From the NCBI GenBank assembly GCA_018267615.1, contig JAFDYD010000024.1:61841-125840 (forward strand): 64,000 bases of DNA, read 5' to 3'. Below the pieces are notes generated by a model. It did not search any database. It had not been told where the DNA came from and saw only the letters and a list, made by a program, of their open reading frames with translations. This DNA comes from Bacteroidota bacterium. GTDB lineage: Bacteria; Bacteroidota; Bacteroidia; Chitinophagales; Chitinophagaceae. Positions 1 to 8,586 of this stretch are shown in pieces; the stretch's first letter is position 1, and each line of letters begins with the position of its first letter. Made by a program: the position numbers and the translations under genes.

Positions 1-628
1 CATTATCTTCAATGACGACATTTCCCATCTGCGGCACTTTTTTAAAACTGCCATCAGCCTGCGGTGCAAAACCAAATCCATCACTCCCAATTACACTTCC
101 TGCGTGGATCGTAACATTTTTCCCGATCACACAATCATGATAAATTCTGACACCTGGAAGCAAAGTACAGTTATCATCTACTTTCACATTATCACCCAAA
201 AAAACCTGCGGATAAATTTTTACATGATTACCAATCACCACCTGTTCGCCGATATATGCAAACGCACCAACAAAAATTTTCTCTCCGAGTTTTGCCGTTT
301 TAGAAATATAAGACGGTTCTTGGATGCCAACCATCTGCTGCGATAATATTTCCTGGTATTTTGAAAGTAGTGCGGCAAATGCGGAATATGCATCAGGCAC
401 TCGTATCAAAGAGGCATTCACTTTTTGCTTCAGCTCGAGTGTATCATTTACGATAACAATAGAAGCGCCAGTGGTATAAATATATTCTTCGTATTTGGGA
501 TTGGCTAGAAATGATAATTGCCCAGCAACAGCTTCTTCAATTTTTCCAAAAGAAGCAACGGCCACATCAGCATTTCCTTCAACCTTACCATTTATCATAA
601 ATGCTATTTGCGTGGCAGTGAATTGCAT
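1..628 (-). CDS. lpxD: UDP-3-O-acylglucosamine N-acyltransferase LpxD (partial, 3' end outside window)
   Basis: The frame opens at an ATG at 628 on the minus strand and runs off the window edge, so only the first ~209 residues are visible. LpxD transfers a 3-hydroxyacyl chain from acyl carrier protein to the glucosamine nitrogen, the third step of lipid A synthesis, in the cytoplasm. The first ~100 residues match the LpxD N-terminal domain. From about residue 105 a left-handed beta-helix begins with hexapeptide repeats such as VVIGNHVKIYPQVFLG, followed by the LpxD-typical GSVIGSDGFGFAP. The catalytic histidine of the family lies further on and is not visible. An HD-domain gene sits 59 nt upstream on the same strand, so the two may be co-transcribed. 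Confidence 0.93.
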   Translation of the reverse strand, partial: MQFTATQIAFMINGKVEGNADVAVASFGKIEEAVAGQLSFLANPKYEEYIYTTGASIVIVNDTLELKQKVNASLIRVPDAYSAFAALLSKYQEILSQQMVGIQEPSYISKTAKLGEKIFVGAFAYIGEQVVIGNHVKIYPQVFLGDNVKVDDNCTLLPGVRIYHDCVIGKNVTIHAGSVIGSDGFGFAPQADGSFKKVPQMGNVVIEDN

Positions 629-687
629 GGTTTAATAAGTTTGATTGCTTTTTGAGCCCTTCCCAAGTTTTAAATTCGGTTAGAATT

Positions 688-1899
688 CTATTTCAGGTAA
701 CAAATATAAAATTTTTTCACGGGGCTCGATAATGTTTGATGAATAAGCGCATTGTCAACCTGCGATATATCTTTTACACTTCTGTCCTTGAACAAAATAT
801 TTATGCGCTCGTCAGACGGATCGTATGTCGTGTTACTTGCTTCGCCCGTAAACACAAAATACTCCGCTTCTGTTTCTGAAATCTTTAGTTGCTCAGCAAC
901 ATTAACGCGCATTTTTTTTACTTCATATTCATCAAAAGGATTTGCCTGAAATTTAACTTTTAATAAACGTCTGTTGATAAGAGAAGTGCAGAGCAGCGAC
1001 AATATTTTATCTTCCGCAAACATCCAGCTTTTTACAGCACCCATCACATCGTAGTCGTCAAGCAGACAGAATTTGGGTAGATAGGTTTCTGGGTCTGTGT
1101 AATTTTCTGAAAGAAAAAAATCCAATATGGCAGAGCAGGTATTGAGTTTTTTTCCTGCTGTCAACAGTTGCTTCGCGCGTTGAATAATTTTGATAAGCAT
1201 TTTTTCGGCGCTTACTACAGCTTTGTGGAGATATACCTGCCAATACATGAGCCGGCGCGCGACCAAAAATTTTTCTATCGAATAAATTGCTTTTTCTTCT
1301 ACCATCAATACACCTTCATGAACCGTAAGCATTTTGATAATACGATCGTATCCAATTACTCCTTCGGAAACGCCGGTAAAAAAACTGTCCCGGTTCAGAT
1401 AATCCATTCGATCAACATCGAGTTGTCCGGATATCAACTGGTATAAAAATTTTTTTGGATGATTATTGGTGAAGATATCAATGGTCGTTTTCAATTGCCC
1501 GTGAAATTCCTCATTCATAATACGCATGATCAAAATGGAGATGGCTTCATGTCGTACACCCCTGATCAAAATATTTTCCAAAGCATGCGAATATGGACCA
1601 TGGCCGATATCATGCAATAGTATTGCAACCTTTGTGCTGAGATCTTCTTCCGGCGTGATATCAACTCCTTTGTTTTTCAAAACATCAAGTGCGTTACACA
1701 TTAGGTGATATGCGCCGAGAGAATGGTGTAACCTGGTATGAACCGCACCCGGATAAACAAGGTGCGCAAAGGCCATTTGATGGATGCGCCTCAGTCGTTG
1801 ATAATATGGATGCGCGATGATTTGTAATAATAATGGATGATCCACAGTAATAAATCCATACACCGGGTCGTTGATGATTTTGCTAAGTGCTGCAGGCAT
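688..1899 (-). CDS. HD-domain metal-dependent phosphohydrolase (dNTPase-like)
   Basis: A 403-aa cytoplasmic HD-superfamily protein. Metal-binding residues are visible: His in HTRLHHS (about 54-59), the HD pair in LLHDIGHGPYSH (H96, D97) and a distal Asp in DRMDYLNRD (about 166). This layout matches the family of deoxynucleoside triphosphohydrolase relatives annotated as HD superfamily phosphohydrolases; the substrate is not known. The start is the first ATG after a -7 promoter element. It lies just upstream of lpxD on the same strand and is divergent from porX. Family confidence is high, function confidence low. Confidence 0.85.
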   Translation of the reverse strand: MPAALSKIINDPVYGFITVDHPLLLQIIAHPYYQRLRRIHQMAFAHLVYPGAVHTRLHHSLGAYHLMCNALDVLKNKGVDITPEEDLSTKVAILLHDIGHGPYSHALENILIRGVRHEAISILIMRIMNEEFHGQLKTTIDIFTNNHPKKFLYQLISGQLDVDRMDYLNRDSFFTGVSEGVIGYDRIIKMLTVHEGVLMVEEKAIYSIEKFLVARRLMYWQVYLHKAVVSAEKMLIKIIQRAKQLLTAGKKLNTCSAILDFFLSENYTDPETYLPKFCLLDDYDVMGAVKSWMFAEDKILSLLCTSLINRRLLKVKFQANPFDEYEVKKMRVNVAEQLKISETEAEYFVFTGEASNTTYDPSDERINILFKDRSVKDISQVDNALIHQTLSSPVKKFYICYLK

Positions 1900-1937
1900 C
1901 CTGTTTTAAATTTGTTAAAACGAAACAAAAGCGCAGG

Positions 1938-1945
1938 CAAATCTA
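1938..1945 (-). promoter_or_regulatory. -7 promoter element for the HD-domain gene
   Basis: On the minus strand this reads TAGATTTG, matching the Bacteroidota -7 consensus TAnnTTTG. It lies ~40 nt upstream of the HD gene's ATG. No clean TTTG -33 box is present at 19-21 nt spacing. Confidence 0.5.
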
Positions 1946-1997
1946 CAAATGCACAACGGATAAATTAAATTTGAATCGCAGATGAAAAATAATTGAT

Positions 1998-2092
1998 CTG
2001 TTTGAGATGACAGATGGCAGTTGACAGACTCATAAAGTAGTTTTGCCTGGAAGTCTGTCAACTCCCATCTGTCAACAGTCAACTCAAACAGG
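1998..2092. repeat. Intergenic inverted repeat, TGACAGA-type 7-mer arms
   Basis: The core arms at 2009-2031 and 2052-2074 pair over 23 bp with one mismatch. The outer CTGTTTGAG segments also pair, after an 8-nt insertion in the right arm. Each arm is built of 7-mers (tgacaga, tggcagt, tgacaga). The repeat lies between two divergent genes (HD gene and porX), so it is not simply a terminator. Related words occur at 12900-12962. Confidence 0.8.
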
Positions 2093-2131
2093 CACTTCAA
2101 AATCGGGGACATTACAAACGAAAAACACGAC

Positions 2132-3682
2132 ATGGCTTTAGCAAGAATACTTTGGGTAGATGATGAAATTGAAAGTTTGCAATCGCAGATATTATTTCTT
2201 CAGAACAAAGGATACGAAGTAAATGCAATGACCAATGGTTTTGACGCCATTGAATTTGTTAAAGAGAATCCCGTGGATGTTGTGTTACTGGATGAAACGA
2301 TGCCAGGCATCACCGGCCTTGAAACACTTGCAAAGATCAAAGAATTATATCAACAGGTACCTGTTGTGCTGATCACAAAAAATGAAACGGAGAATTTGAT
2401 GGATGAAGCGATCGGCAGCCAGATCAGCGACTATCTTATCAAACCAGTAAATCCCAACCAGGTTTTATTAAGCCTGAAAAAAATAATCGATAACAAAAGA
2501 CTTGTTGCTGAAAAAACGACGACTGCATATCAGCAGCAGTTCCGTGATTTGTTCATGGCGTTGAATGATAATCCTGACTATAATCAGTGGATGGATATCT
2601 ACAAAAAACTTGTTTTTTGGGAATTGGAAATGGAAAAAAGTGATAGCCCCGAAATGCGGGAGATATTGCAGTCACAGAAACAGGAAGCGAATAATGAATT
2701 TTTTAAATTCATTTCTAAAAATTATTCGCGTTGGATAAAATCGGGTGATGCACCTGTGCTGTCTCACTCATTATTTCAATCGAAAGTATTTCCGCATCTT
2801 GAAAAAGGAACGCCTTTATTTTTTGTATTGATCGATAATTTGCGTTTCGATCAGTGGAAAGCAATCCAACCGATTTTTGCGGAGAGTTTTCGGATAATCA
2901 GTGAAGATAGTTTTTATAGCATATTGCCAACTGCAACGCAATATAGCCGCAATGCCGTGTTCGCTGGGTTACTGCCTGTTGATATAGAAAAGCAGTCACC
3001 AACGCAATGGAAAAATGACGACGAAGAAGGTGGAAAGAATTTGCATGAAGAAGAATTTTTCAGGGGTCAGTTGAAGAGGTTGAAAAAAGACAATCTGCGT
3101 TTTTCTTATACAAAAGTTTTAAATCACCAGGCGGGCCAGGATCTTGTGAATAATATCCATAACATGATGAATAATGATTTAAATATCATCGTGTATAATT
3201 TTGTGGATATGCTTAGTCATGCGCGCACAGAAATGGAAGTATTGAAAGAACTGGCGAGTGATGAAACCAGTTATCGTAGCATCACTGCAAGCTGGTTTGA
3301 ACATTCGCCCTTGCACCAGGCCTTGAAAAAAATTGCAGATAAAAAAATCAATATCGTACTTGCTACGGATCATGGAACGGTTCGTGTTAAAACGCCGTAT
3401 AAAGTGATCGGGGATAAACAAACAACCACAAATCTTCGCTATAAACATGGTCGTAATTTGAATTACGAAGCCAAAGACGTATTGGCTTTTCGTGATCCCA
3501 AAGAAGCAGGATTGCCGGTACCCACCGTGAATTCATCTTTTATATTCGCACGTGGTGATGGATTTCTATGTTACCCCAACAACTACAATTATTACGCGAA
3601 CTATTATCGCAACACATTTCAACACGGCGGTATCAGTATGGAAGAAATGATCGTGCCGGTGATAAGAATGACAAACAAATAA
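2132..3682 (+). CDS. porX: PorX: response regulator with PglZ/alkaline-phosphatase-superfamily domain
   Basis: 516 aa. Residues 1-120 form a receiver domain with acidic pocket VDDE (D10, D11), phosphoacceptor D54 in LLDETMPG, T82 and K104. After a helical linker comes a PglZ-type domain of the alkaline phosphatase superfamily, with metal/catalytic candidates in VLIDNLRFD (D235), TATQYSRNA (Thr ~269) and ATDHGT (~415). This architecture is that of PorX, which with the sensor PorY and sigma factor SigP controls type IX secretion in Bacteroidota. All key residues look intact. The partner porY is not in the window. The ATG at 2132 follows the divergent intergenic region holding an inverted repeat. 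Confidence 0.93.
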   Translation: MALARILWVDDEIESLQSQILFLQNKGYEVNAMTNGFDAIEFVKENPVDVVLLDETMPGITGLETLAKIKELYQQVPVVLITKNETENLMDEAIGSQISDYLIKPVNPNQVLLSLKKIIDNKRLVAEKTTTAYQQQFRDLFMALNDNPDYNQWMDIYKKLVFWELEMEKSDSPEMREILQSQKQEANNEFFKFISKNYSRWIKSGDAPVLSHSLFQSKVFPHLEKGTPLFFVLIDNLRFDQWKAIQPIFAESFRIISEDSFYSILPTATQYSRNAVFAGLLPVDIEKQSPTQWKNDDEEGGKNLHEEEFFRGQLKRLKKDNLRFSYTKVLNHQAGQDLVNNIHNMMNNDLNIIVYNFVDMLSHARTEMEVLKELASDETSYRSITASWFEHSPLHQALKKIADKKINIVLATDHGTVRVKTPYKVIGDKQTTTNLRYKHGRNLNYEAKDVLAFRDPKEAGLPVPTVNSSFIFARGDGFLCYPNNYNYYANYYRNTFQHGGISMEEMIVPVIRMTNK

Positions 3683-3759
3683 TAATTTATTATCCCCCTC
3701 GATCGAATTCTCTGTGGATAATTTAATTCCCATGAAATTTATTATGCTTGTGAATAGGT

Positions 3760-3767
3760 TAAATTTG
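3760..3767 (+). promoter_or_regulatory. -7 promoter element for the 90-aa protein gene
   Basis: TAAATTTG matches TAnnTTTG and lies 23 nt before the ATG at 3791. The -33 box is poor (TTTA-like). Confidence 0.45.
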
Positions 3768-3790
3768 TAGCCGTAGTTACAATGTAGATT

Positions 3791-4063
3791 ATGAAATACA
3801 ATCAATCCAGTTTAGATAGGATAGAGAAATTGATGGACGAAACAGATTATATCATCCGTTATGAACGCGGCACATTTCAAAGTGGTTATTGCATCCTGGA
3901 ACAGAAAAAAGTTGTAGTGCTTAATAAATTTCTTCCTGTAGAAGGCAGAATCAATACGCTTATCGATATCATTCCCCAACTTTCAATTCAGCCGGAATTA
4001 CTTTCTCCCGAAGGCAAAAAAATTTATGATGAAGTGATTGCCAGGTATGAAGCAGCGCAATGA
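3791..4063 (+). CDS. Conserved hypothetical protein, 90 aa
   Basis: I do not recognise a named domain. The protein is soluble, without signal peptide or membrane segment. It starts with a helix-like stretch (RIEKLMDETDYIIRYERG), then two short strands (SGYCILEQKKVVVLNKF), then a helical C-terminus. It has its own -7 element and is separated from the next gene by an inverted repeat, so it is probably monocistronic. Amino-acid composition and spacing look like a real gene. Confidence 0.75.
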   Translation: MKYNQSSLDRIEKLMDETDYIIRYERGTFQSGYCILEQKKVVVLNKFLPVEGRINTLIDIIPQLSIQPELLSPEGKKIYDEVIARYEAAQ

Positions 4064-4069
4064 TAAATG

Positions 4070-4172
4070 TCTGAACCGGGATTTTAAACGATTCAACTCA
4101 TTATTCTGAGCTTAATTATTTCATCTCACACATCAGTTGAATCATGATAATCGTTTAAAATCCCGGTTCAGA
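4070..4172. repeat. Intergenic inverted repeat, TCTGAACCGGGAT family (copy 1)
   Basis: The terminal arms at 4070-4091 and 4151-4172 pair perfectly over 22 bp (TCTGAACCGGGATTTTAAAC and two further bases). An inner imperfect pairing exists between TTCAACT at 4092 and AGTTGAA at 4135. The left end starts 6 nt after the stop codon of the 90-aa gene. The right end lies 12 nt before the -7 element of the next gene. The same end sequence recurs at 56667-56794 and 60727-60908. Confidence 0.85.
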
Positions 4173-4183
4173 TATTTGTTTCT

Positions 4184-4191
4184 TATTTTTG
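4184..4191 (+). promoter_or_regulatory. -7 promoter element for the PhnP-like gene (leaderless?)
   Basis: TATTTTTG matches TAnnTTTG and ends only 4 nt before the ATG, so the transcript would have almost no leader. The position expected for a -33 box lies inside the right arm of the upstream inverted repeat and shows no TTTG. Confidence 0.45.
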
Positions 4192-4195
4192 ATAC

Positions 4196-4972
4196 ATGAC
4201 TTATCCTTCTCTGAAAATAACTTTTTTAGGAACCGGTACCAGCAGCGGAGTGCCAATGATTGCCTGCGATTGTGAGGTATGTACATCTACCAATAAAAAA
4301 GATAAGCGACTTCGTTCAAGCATCATCGTGGAATCGAAAAATACTGTGCTTGTTGTTGATTCCACACCCGATTTCAGATATCAAATGCTTCGGGGAAAAG
4401 TTAAGCATCTTGATGCAATTATTTTTACGCATCCTCATAAAGACCATATTGCGGGACTCGATGATATCAGGGCATTTAATTATTTTTCCAAGAGGCCGAT
4501 GCAGATATATGCAAATGAGATGACCCAGGAAGTGATCATCAGGGAATTTCCATATGCGTTTACGGACACCAAATATCCGGGTCTTCCAGAAATTGCTTTG
4601 AATACAATTGCGATGGATCCGTTTGTAGTAGGAGATATACCTGTAACACCTATTCTGGTATGGCATTTAAAAATGCCGGTGTTGGCATTTCGATTTGGAA
4701 AGTTTACATATATCACAGACGCGAATCGTGTTGATGAAATCGAAAAAGAAAAAATTCGCGGCAGCGAAATCGTTGTTGTAAATGCTTTGCGCAATGAAAA
4801 ACATGTTTCGCATTATAATTTGGAAGAAGCAATTCACTTGGTAAGAGATCTCCAGGTTCCGCAGGCATACTTCACACATATCAGTCACCAGTTGGGTAAA
4901 CACGATGCTGTAAGCGCCAATTTGCCTCCCGGAATATACCTCGCATACGATGGATTGGTTTTGCATGTTTAG
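4196..4972 (+). CDS. Metallo-beta-lactamase-fold phosphodiesterase, PhnP-like
   Basis: 258 aa. The HxHxDH metal site is HPHKDH (H79, H81, D83, H84). An N-terminal CxCxxC (C24, C26, C29) follows GTGTSSGVP; in PhnP a similarly placed cysteine cluster with a late histidine holds a structural zinc, and the late THISHQLGKHD motif is present here. PhnP hydrolyses phosphoribosyl 1,2-cyclic phosphate; the substrate here is inferred only from similarity, and no phn genes are nearby. Cytoplasmic, no signal peptide. Transcribed alone from a -7 element almost touching the ATG. Confidence 0.82.
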   Translation: MTYPSLKITFLGTGTSSGVPMIACDCEVCTSTNKKDKRLRSSIIVESKNTVLVVDSTPDFRYQMLRGKVKHLDAIIFTHPHKDHIAGLDDIRAFNYFSKRPMQIYANEMTQEVIIREFPYAFTDTKYPGLPEIALNTIAMDPFVVGDIPVTPILVWHLKMPVLAFRFGKFTYITDANRVDEIEKEKIRGSEIVVVNALRNEKHVSHYNLEEAIHLVRDLQVPQAYFTHISHQLGKHDAVSANLPPGIYLAYDGLVLHV

Positions 4973-5091
4973 TCGGCGCATTACTCCGTCGTTTACCAGT
5001 CATTAACATATCTCCTTCTATCTTCCCGATTTTCGTTTTAAACTTTTGTTTTTTTGCTTGGTCTTAATGTGACCTCGTGAAAATTTGTTTT

Positions 5092-5802
5092 ATGAAAAAA
5101 TTATTCCTGCTATCAATGACATTGGTGATTATCCGAATGAATTCTACGGCCCAAACCACCATTGAAATAATTCCCAGCGGTGGATATACGTTTGCCGACC
5201 AGGTGAATTTTTATAATTATTATGGAAGAATTGAAAGCGCACCCAACTGGGGCGGCTCACTGATGTTTAATGTAAATCGGAACTTTGGTATTGAACTCAT
5301 GTATCAAAGAATAGATGCCTCTTCGGGACTGTATGATTATGGAAATACATATCATCCTCCATTCAAGACAACAGATGTAGGCATTAATTATATTATGGCA
5401 GGTCCTGTTCAATCATTCAATCCCGCAGGATCGGTTCATCCCTTTATTGGGGCGTTATTGGGCGCGGCCGTTTTTAATCCGGGACCAGATGATTATTCCA
5501 GCAATACAAAATTCGCTTGGGGTGCACAGCTCGGCGCGAATGTTTATGTTAGTCCACGCATTGGAATCAGGTTGAAAGCGCAATTATTATCTCCGGTTGA
5601 GACAGGGAATGGAGGATTTTATTTTGGCAGCTTCGGCTCGGGAGTTGGTAATTCAACATATTCTTCCATATATCAGTTTGGTTTTAGCGGAGGATTGATT
5701 ATTGGACTTGGAAATATTTTACCCGCACCAAAGCATCGAGTGATCATTCATCGTCGTCCGCCTCCTAGAAGATACTATTATTCACCGTATCCACCGTATT
5801 GA
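5092..5802 (+). CDS. Small outer-membrane beta-barrel protein
   Basis: I take the ATG at 5092 rather than the in-frame GTG at 5077, because it gives a standard signal peptide (MKKLFLLSMTLVIIR... cleaved after NSTAQ). The mature ~215 residues are rich in alternating aromatic and glycine strands (for example GGSLMFNVNRNFGIELMY), typical of an 8-stranded outer-membrane barrel. The C-terminus is an unusual Arg/Pro/Tyr tail (PPPRRYYYSPYPPY) instead of a plain barrel-ending strand. The function is unknown. A hairpin lies directly after the stop codon. Confidence 0.75.
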   Translation: MKKLFLLSMTLVIIRMNSTAQTTIEIIPSGGYTFADQVNFYNYYGRIESAPNWGGSLMFNVNRNFGIELMYQRIDASSGLYDYGNTYHPPFKTTDVGINYIMAGPVQSFNPAGSVHPFIGALLGAAVFNPGPDDYSSNTKFAWGAQLGANVYVSPRIGIRLKAQLLSPVETGNGGFYFGSFGSGVGNSTYSSIYQFGFSGGLIIGLGNILPAPKHRVIIHRRPPPRRYYYSPYPPY

Positions 5803-5810
5803 GGTTTGAG

Positions 5811-5855
5811 GAGTATGGCAGAGGGTTTAAACACCCTTTGCTATACTCATTTTAT
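5811..5855 (+). terminator. Hairpin terminator after the barrel gene
   Basis: Arms 5811-5826 and 5833-5848 pair over 16 bp. The two positions that differ are G-U pairs in the plus-strand RNA. A short T-rich run follows. The word TATGGCAGAGGG resembles the loop border of the element at 13154-13326. Confidence 0.65.
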
Positions 5856-5920
5856 CCTACACGATAAATGGTATTTTTTTCACATTCACCCGCACTTACC
5901 TTGAATGCATAATTCATTTT

Positions 5921-6892
5921 ATGATTTGTGAAAAGTTGCGGGATTATTTTTCATTTACCCGGAAAGAACGCATTGGTATTTCAATATTAGTTGCGCTTGT
6001 TATTTTGATTTTTATACTTCCCCATTTTTTTGAATTGAAGAAAAATAGAATTGACCAGGCTGAATTGGATCAATTCAAAAAAGAAATCGATCGGCTAAAA
6101 GACGCGCAGGGAAATGATGCTGCGGGTTTGAGCAACACAGAAAATAATAGTGATAACGAGCATCGCAAAAATTATTATGAGGATAAGAATTCGTCTGAAG
6201 TTGATAGAAAATATTCGTTGCATGATTTTGATCCTAATACTATTTCTCAGAATCAATGGAAGCAATTTGGTATAAGAGACAAGACAATTCATACCATTCA
6301 AAATTATCTTGCTAAGGGAGGGAAATTTAAAGTTGCAGCAGATTTAAAAAAAGTGTACGGAATAAGAGAAGAAGATTTTAATCGGCTTGCTCCTTTTATT
6401 CAGATTAAAGATTCAAAGAGTCATGATCGTTCCTATATGTATGATAAGGTTATAAGAAAAGAAAACACGGCGAATATTTACAGCGCAAAGCGTTTTTCAA
6501 TAATCGATATTAACACTGCAGACTCAGTAGATTTCACTTCACTTCCGGGTATTGGTAATAAACTTGCTTCGCGTATTATCCATTTTCGCGAACGGCTCGG
6601 TGGGTTTTATGCGATTGAGCAGATCGCCGAAATTTATGGATTGAGCGATTCAGTATTTCGTTTGCTAAAGCCTTTTCTTAGTATTAGAAATGATTCTGTT
6701 CGAAAAATAGATATCAACGCTGCTGATATCGAAACATTAAAACAACATCCATATATCCGTTGGGAACTGGCAAAGGCAATTGTGCAATATCGAAACCAGC
6801 ATGGCATGTTCAAAAAACCAGAAGATTTGTTGCAGATAGCAATCATTACTACAGATAACTATAAAAAAATGACTCCCTATATAAAATGGTAG
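5921..6892 (+). CDS. Membrane-anchored helix-hairpin-helix (ComEA-like) protein
   Basis: 323 aa. One N-terminal membrane segment (IGISILVALVILIFILP, ~21-37), then a charged Asn/Asp/Lys-rich linker, then three helix-hairpin-helix units: a degenerate one (~105-160), one with INTADSVDFTSLPGIGNKLA (~197-216) and one starting IDINAADIETLKQHPYI (~265). ComEA-type HhH domains bind DNA non-specifically and in competent bacteria act in DNA uptake; that role is only a suggestion here, and no other com genes are nearby. Confidence 0.8.
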   Translation: MICEKLRDYFSFTRKERIGISILVALVILIFILPHFFELKKNRIDQAELDQFKKEIDRLKDAQGNDAAGLSNTENNSDNEHRKNYYEDKNSSEVDRKYSLHDFDPNTISQNQWKQFGIRDKTIHTIQNYLAKGGKFKVAADLKKVYGIREEDFNRLAPFIQIKDSKSHDRSYMYDKVIRKENTANIYSAKRFSIIDINTADSVDFTSLPGIGNKLASRIIHFRERLGGFYAIEQIAEIYGLSDSVFRLLKPFLSIRNDSVRKIDINAADIETLKQHPYIRWELAKAIVQYRNQHGMFKKPEDLLQIAIITTDNYKKMTPYIKW

Positions 6893-7092
6893 CAATGCCA
6901 TTATTAAGGCCCTGGAGGTATCCTTGTTGTTCTGTGTAACGATCACCTATGGGGGGCACTTGTCCCTGATTAGTTATAGCTGCCTATCAAATTAACTAAC
7001 GTTTGTTAGTTTAATTAAATAATTCTTTTTATCTTGCTCTTGCATTGGTCTTTAGCACGGATAGTTTATTTCCAATGATTGTTTGCATTTTT

Positions 7093-7129
7093 CAGGCAAT
7101 AATCTAAATGGTTGTTGCCTGTTTTTTTT
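7093..7129 (+). terminator. Rho-independent terminator-like hairpin
   Basis: CAGGCAA pairs with TTGCCTG and is followed by eight T residues. It lies ~200 nt after the HhH gene and just upstream of the acyl-CoA dehydrogenase, so it could end the former transcript or attenuate the latter. Confidence 0.6.
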
Positions 7130-7156
7130 AATAATAATGAATATTAATTTTAACCT

Positions 7157-8299
7157 ATGAATTTTCAGACAGACGAATTAACCCTCCAGGTTGCTCAAAC
7201 AGCGCATGATTTCGCCATTCAGCATATCAAACCAAATGTCATGAAATGGGATGAGTCCCAGGAATTTCCTGTTTCTGTTTTTAAAGAATTAGGAAAATTG
7301 GGAATGATGGGCGTATTGGTTCCGGAGAAATATGACGGAGCGGGACTCAGCTATATTGAATACATCAGTATCATTCGTGAAATATCCAAAGTGTGTGGTT
7401 CAATCGGGTTAAGTGTTGCGGCGCATAATTCGCTTTGCACGGGACATATTCTCGCTTTTGGTAATGAAGATCAAAAGAAAAAATATCTGCCGAAATTAGC
7501 AACAGCAGAATGGATAGGATCGTGGGGATTGACCGAAGCCAATACCGGAAGCGATGCTGCGAATATGAGATGTGTTGCAACAAAGGATGGAAACGATTGG
7601 ATCCTCAACGGAACAAAAAACTGGATCACTCATGGTATCAGCAGTGATGTAACGGTGGTGATTGCACGAACAGGAGAACCGCGCACAAGAAATAATGCAA
7701 CGGCTTTTATTGTAGAGCGTGGTACACCGGGTTTCTCGGGCGGAAAAAAAGAAAACAAGCTTGGCATGCGTGCCAGTGAAACGGCAGAAATGATATTCGA
7801 TAATTGCAGAATACCGGATAGTAATCGCATGGGAGAAGTTGGCTCGGGATTCAAACAATCATTATATGTGTTAGATGGCGGCCGTATTTCTATTGCGGCT
7901 CTTTCGATTGGTATTGCTAAAGGCGCTTATGAGGCCGCTCTTCAATATTCAAAAGAACGTCACCAGTTCGATCAGCCGATTTCTAATTTCCAGGGAATTT
8001 CTTTTAAGCTCGCCGATATGGCCACAGAAATCATGGCAGCAGAATTGCTAACCATGCAGGCCGGCGATAAAAAAAATAGAAACTTACCGATGACAAAAGA
8101 ATCGGCAATGGCAAAATATTACGCCAGTGAAGTGGCAGTAAAAGTTGCAACTGACGCCGTTCAGATTTTTGGCGGTTATGGATATACGAAAGATTTCCCC
8201 GTCGAGAAATTTTATCGCGATAGCAAACTCTGCACCATCGGAGAGGGGACCTCAGAAATTCAAAAAATAGTTATTGCCAGGGAAGTGCTTGAAAGGTAG
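7157..8299 (+). CDS. Acyl-CoA dehydrogenase (short-chain type)
   Basis: 380 aa, the usual length of the four-helix / beta / four-helix flavoprotein family. It oxidises acyl-CoA to trans-2-enoyl-CoA with FAD and passes electrons to electron-transfer flavoprotein. Visible: the flavin-binding stretch (GSWGLTEANTGSDAANM), GGYGYTKDFPVEKFYRDSK near the end, and the family's catalytic Glu at about 363 in IGEGTSEIQK. Chain-length preference cannot be read from sequence alone, though the C-terminal Glu position is that of the short-chain/butyryl group. No fad or etf genes are adjacent; two thiolases occur elsewhere in the window. Confidence 0.92.
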   Translation: MNFQTDELTLQVAQTAHDFAIQHIKPNVMKWDESQEFPVSVFKELGKLGMMGVLVPEKYDGAGLSYIEYISIIREISKVCGSIGLSVAAHNSLCTGHILAFGNEDQKKKYLPKLATAEWIGSWGLTEANTGSDAANMRCVATKDGNDWILNGTKNWITHGISSDVTVVIARTGEPRTRNNATAFIVERGTPGFSGGKKENKLGMRASETAEMIFDNCRIPDSNRMGEVGSGFKQSLYVLDGGRISIAALSIGIAKGAYEAALQYSKERHQFDQPISNFQGISFKLADMATEIMAAELLTMQAGDKKNRNLPMTKESAMAKYYASEVAVKVATDAVQIFGGYGYTKDFPVEKFYRDSKLCTIGEGTSEIQKIVIAREVLER

Positions 8300-8306
8300 A
8301 GGGTAT

Positions 8307-8338
8307 AAGGCTGTAAGGTATGACATGCCTTACACCTT
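8307..8338. repeat. Small inverted repeat with GTGTAAGG words
   Basis: AAGGCTGTAAGGTA pairs with TGCCTTACACCTT (13 bp, one bulge, one wobble). It sits between the convergent acyl-CoA dehydrogenase and 57-aa genes and starts 8 nt after the former's stop. The word matches the arms of the element at 13154-13326. It may act as a terminator, though no T-run follows. Confidence 0.6.
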
Positions 8339-8343
8339 CCTAA

Positions 8344-8517
8344 TTATGGCATGAAATCATCTTCATCTTTCTTACTGTATTTATCGAATAATTTATCAAT
8401 TGCTCCTCCGAATAAAGGAAATTTTTCTCTTGCAAAATTTTTTATGATCTCGATGGCCTTGTAAGCCTGTTGTTCTGTGAGGCCTTCTGCCTTCAAACGA
8501 TCTATCAATTCTTTCAT
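8344..8517 (-). CDS. Small conserved-looking protein, 57 aa
   Basis: ATG at 8517, stop TAA at 8344-8346. The sequence starts MKELIDRLKAEGLTEQQAYK and ends in an acidic tail (KKDEDDFMP). It reads as a compact helical domain: a helix, the turn EGLTEQQAYKAIEIIKNF and a further amphipathic helix with FPLFGGAIDKLFDK. I do not recognise a function. It lies downstream of clpX on the same strand, behind the clpX terminator hairpin. Coding character is good despite the small size. Confidence 0.7.
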   Translation of the reverse strand: MKELIDRLKAEGLTEQQAYKAIEIIKNFAREKFPLFGGAIDKLFDKYSKKDEDDFMP

Positions 8518-8532
8518 TATAATAAAATTAAA

Positions 8533-8554
8533 AGCCGGATAAAATTATCCGGCT
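8533..8554 (-). terminator. Terminator hairpin downstream of clpX
   Basis: AGCCGGATAA pairs with TTATCCGGCT (10 bp). On the minus strand it is followed by a T-rich run, so it should end the clpX transcript before the 57-aa gene. Confidence 0.7.
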
Positions 8555-8586
8555 CAAATATCCTAAAAACTTATTAAGTAAAAGAA

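Noticed and set aside
3713..3721. Perfect DnaA-box match TGTGGATAA
   Set aside because: Single box, no cluster, no dnaA/dnaN nearby; expected by chance in 64 kb.
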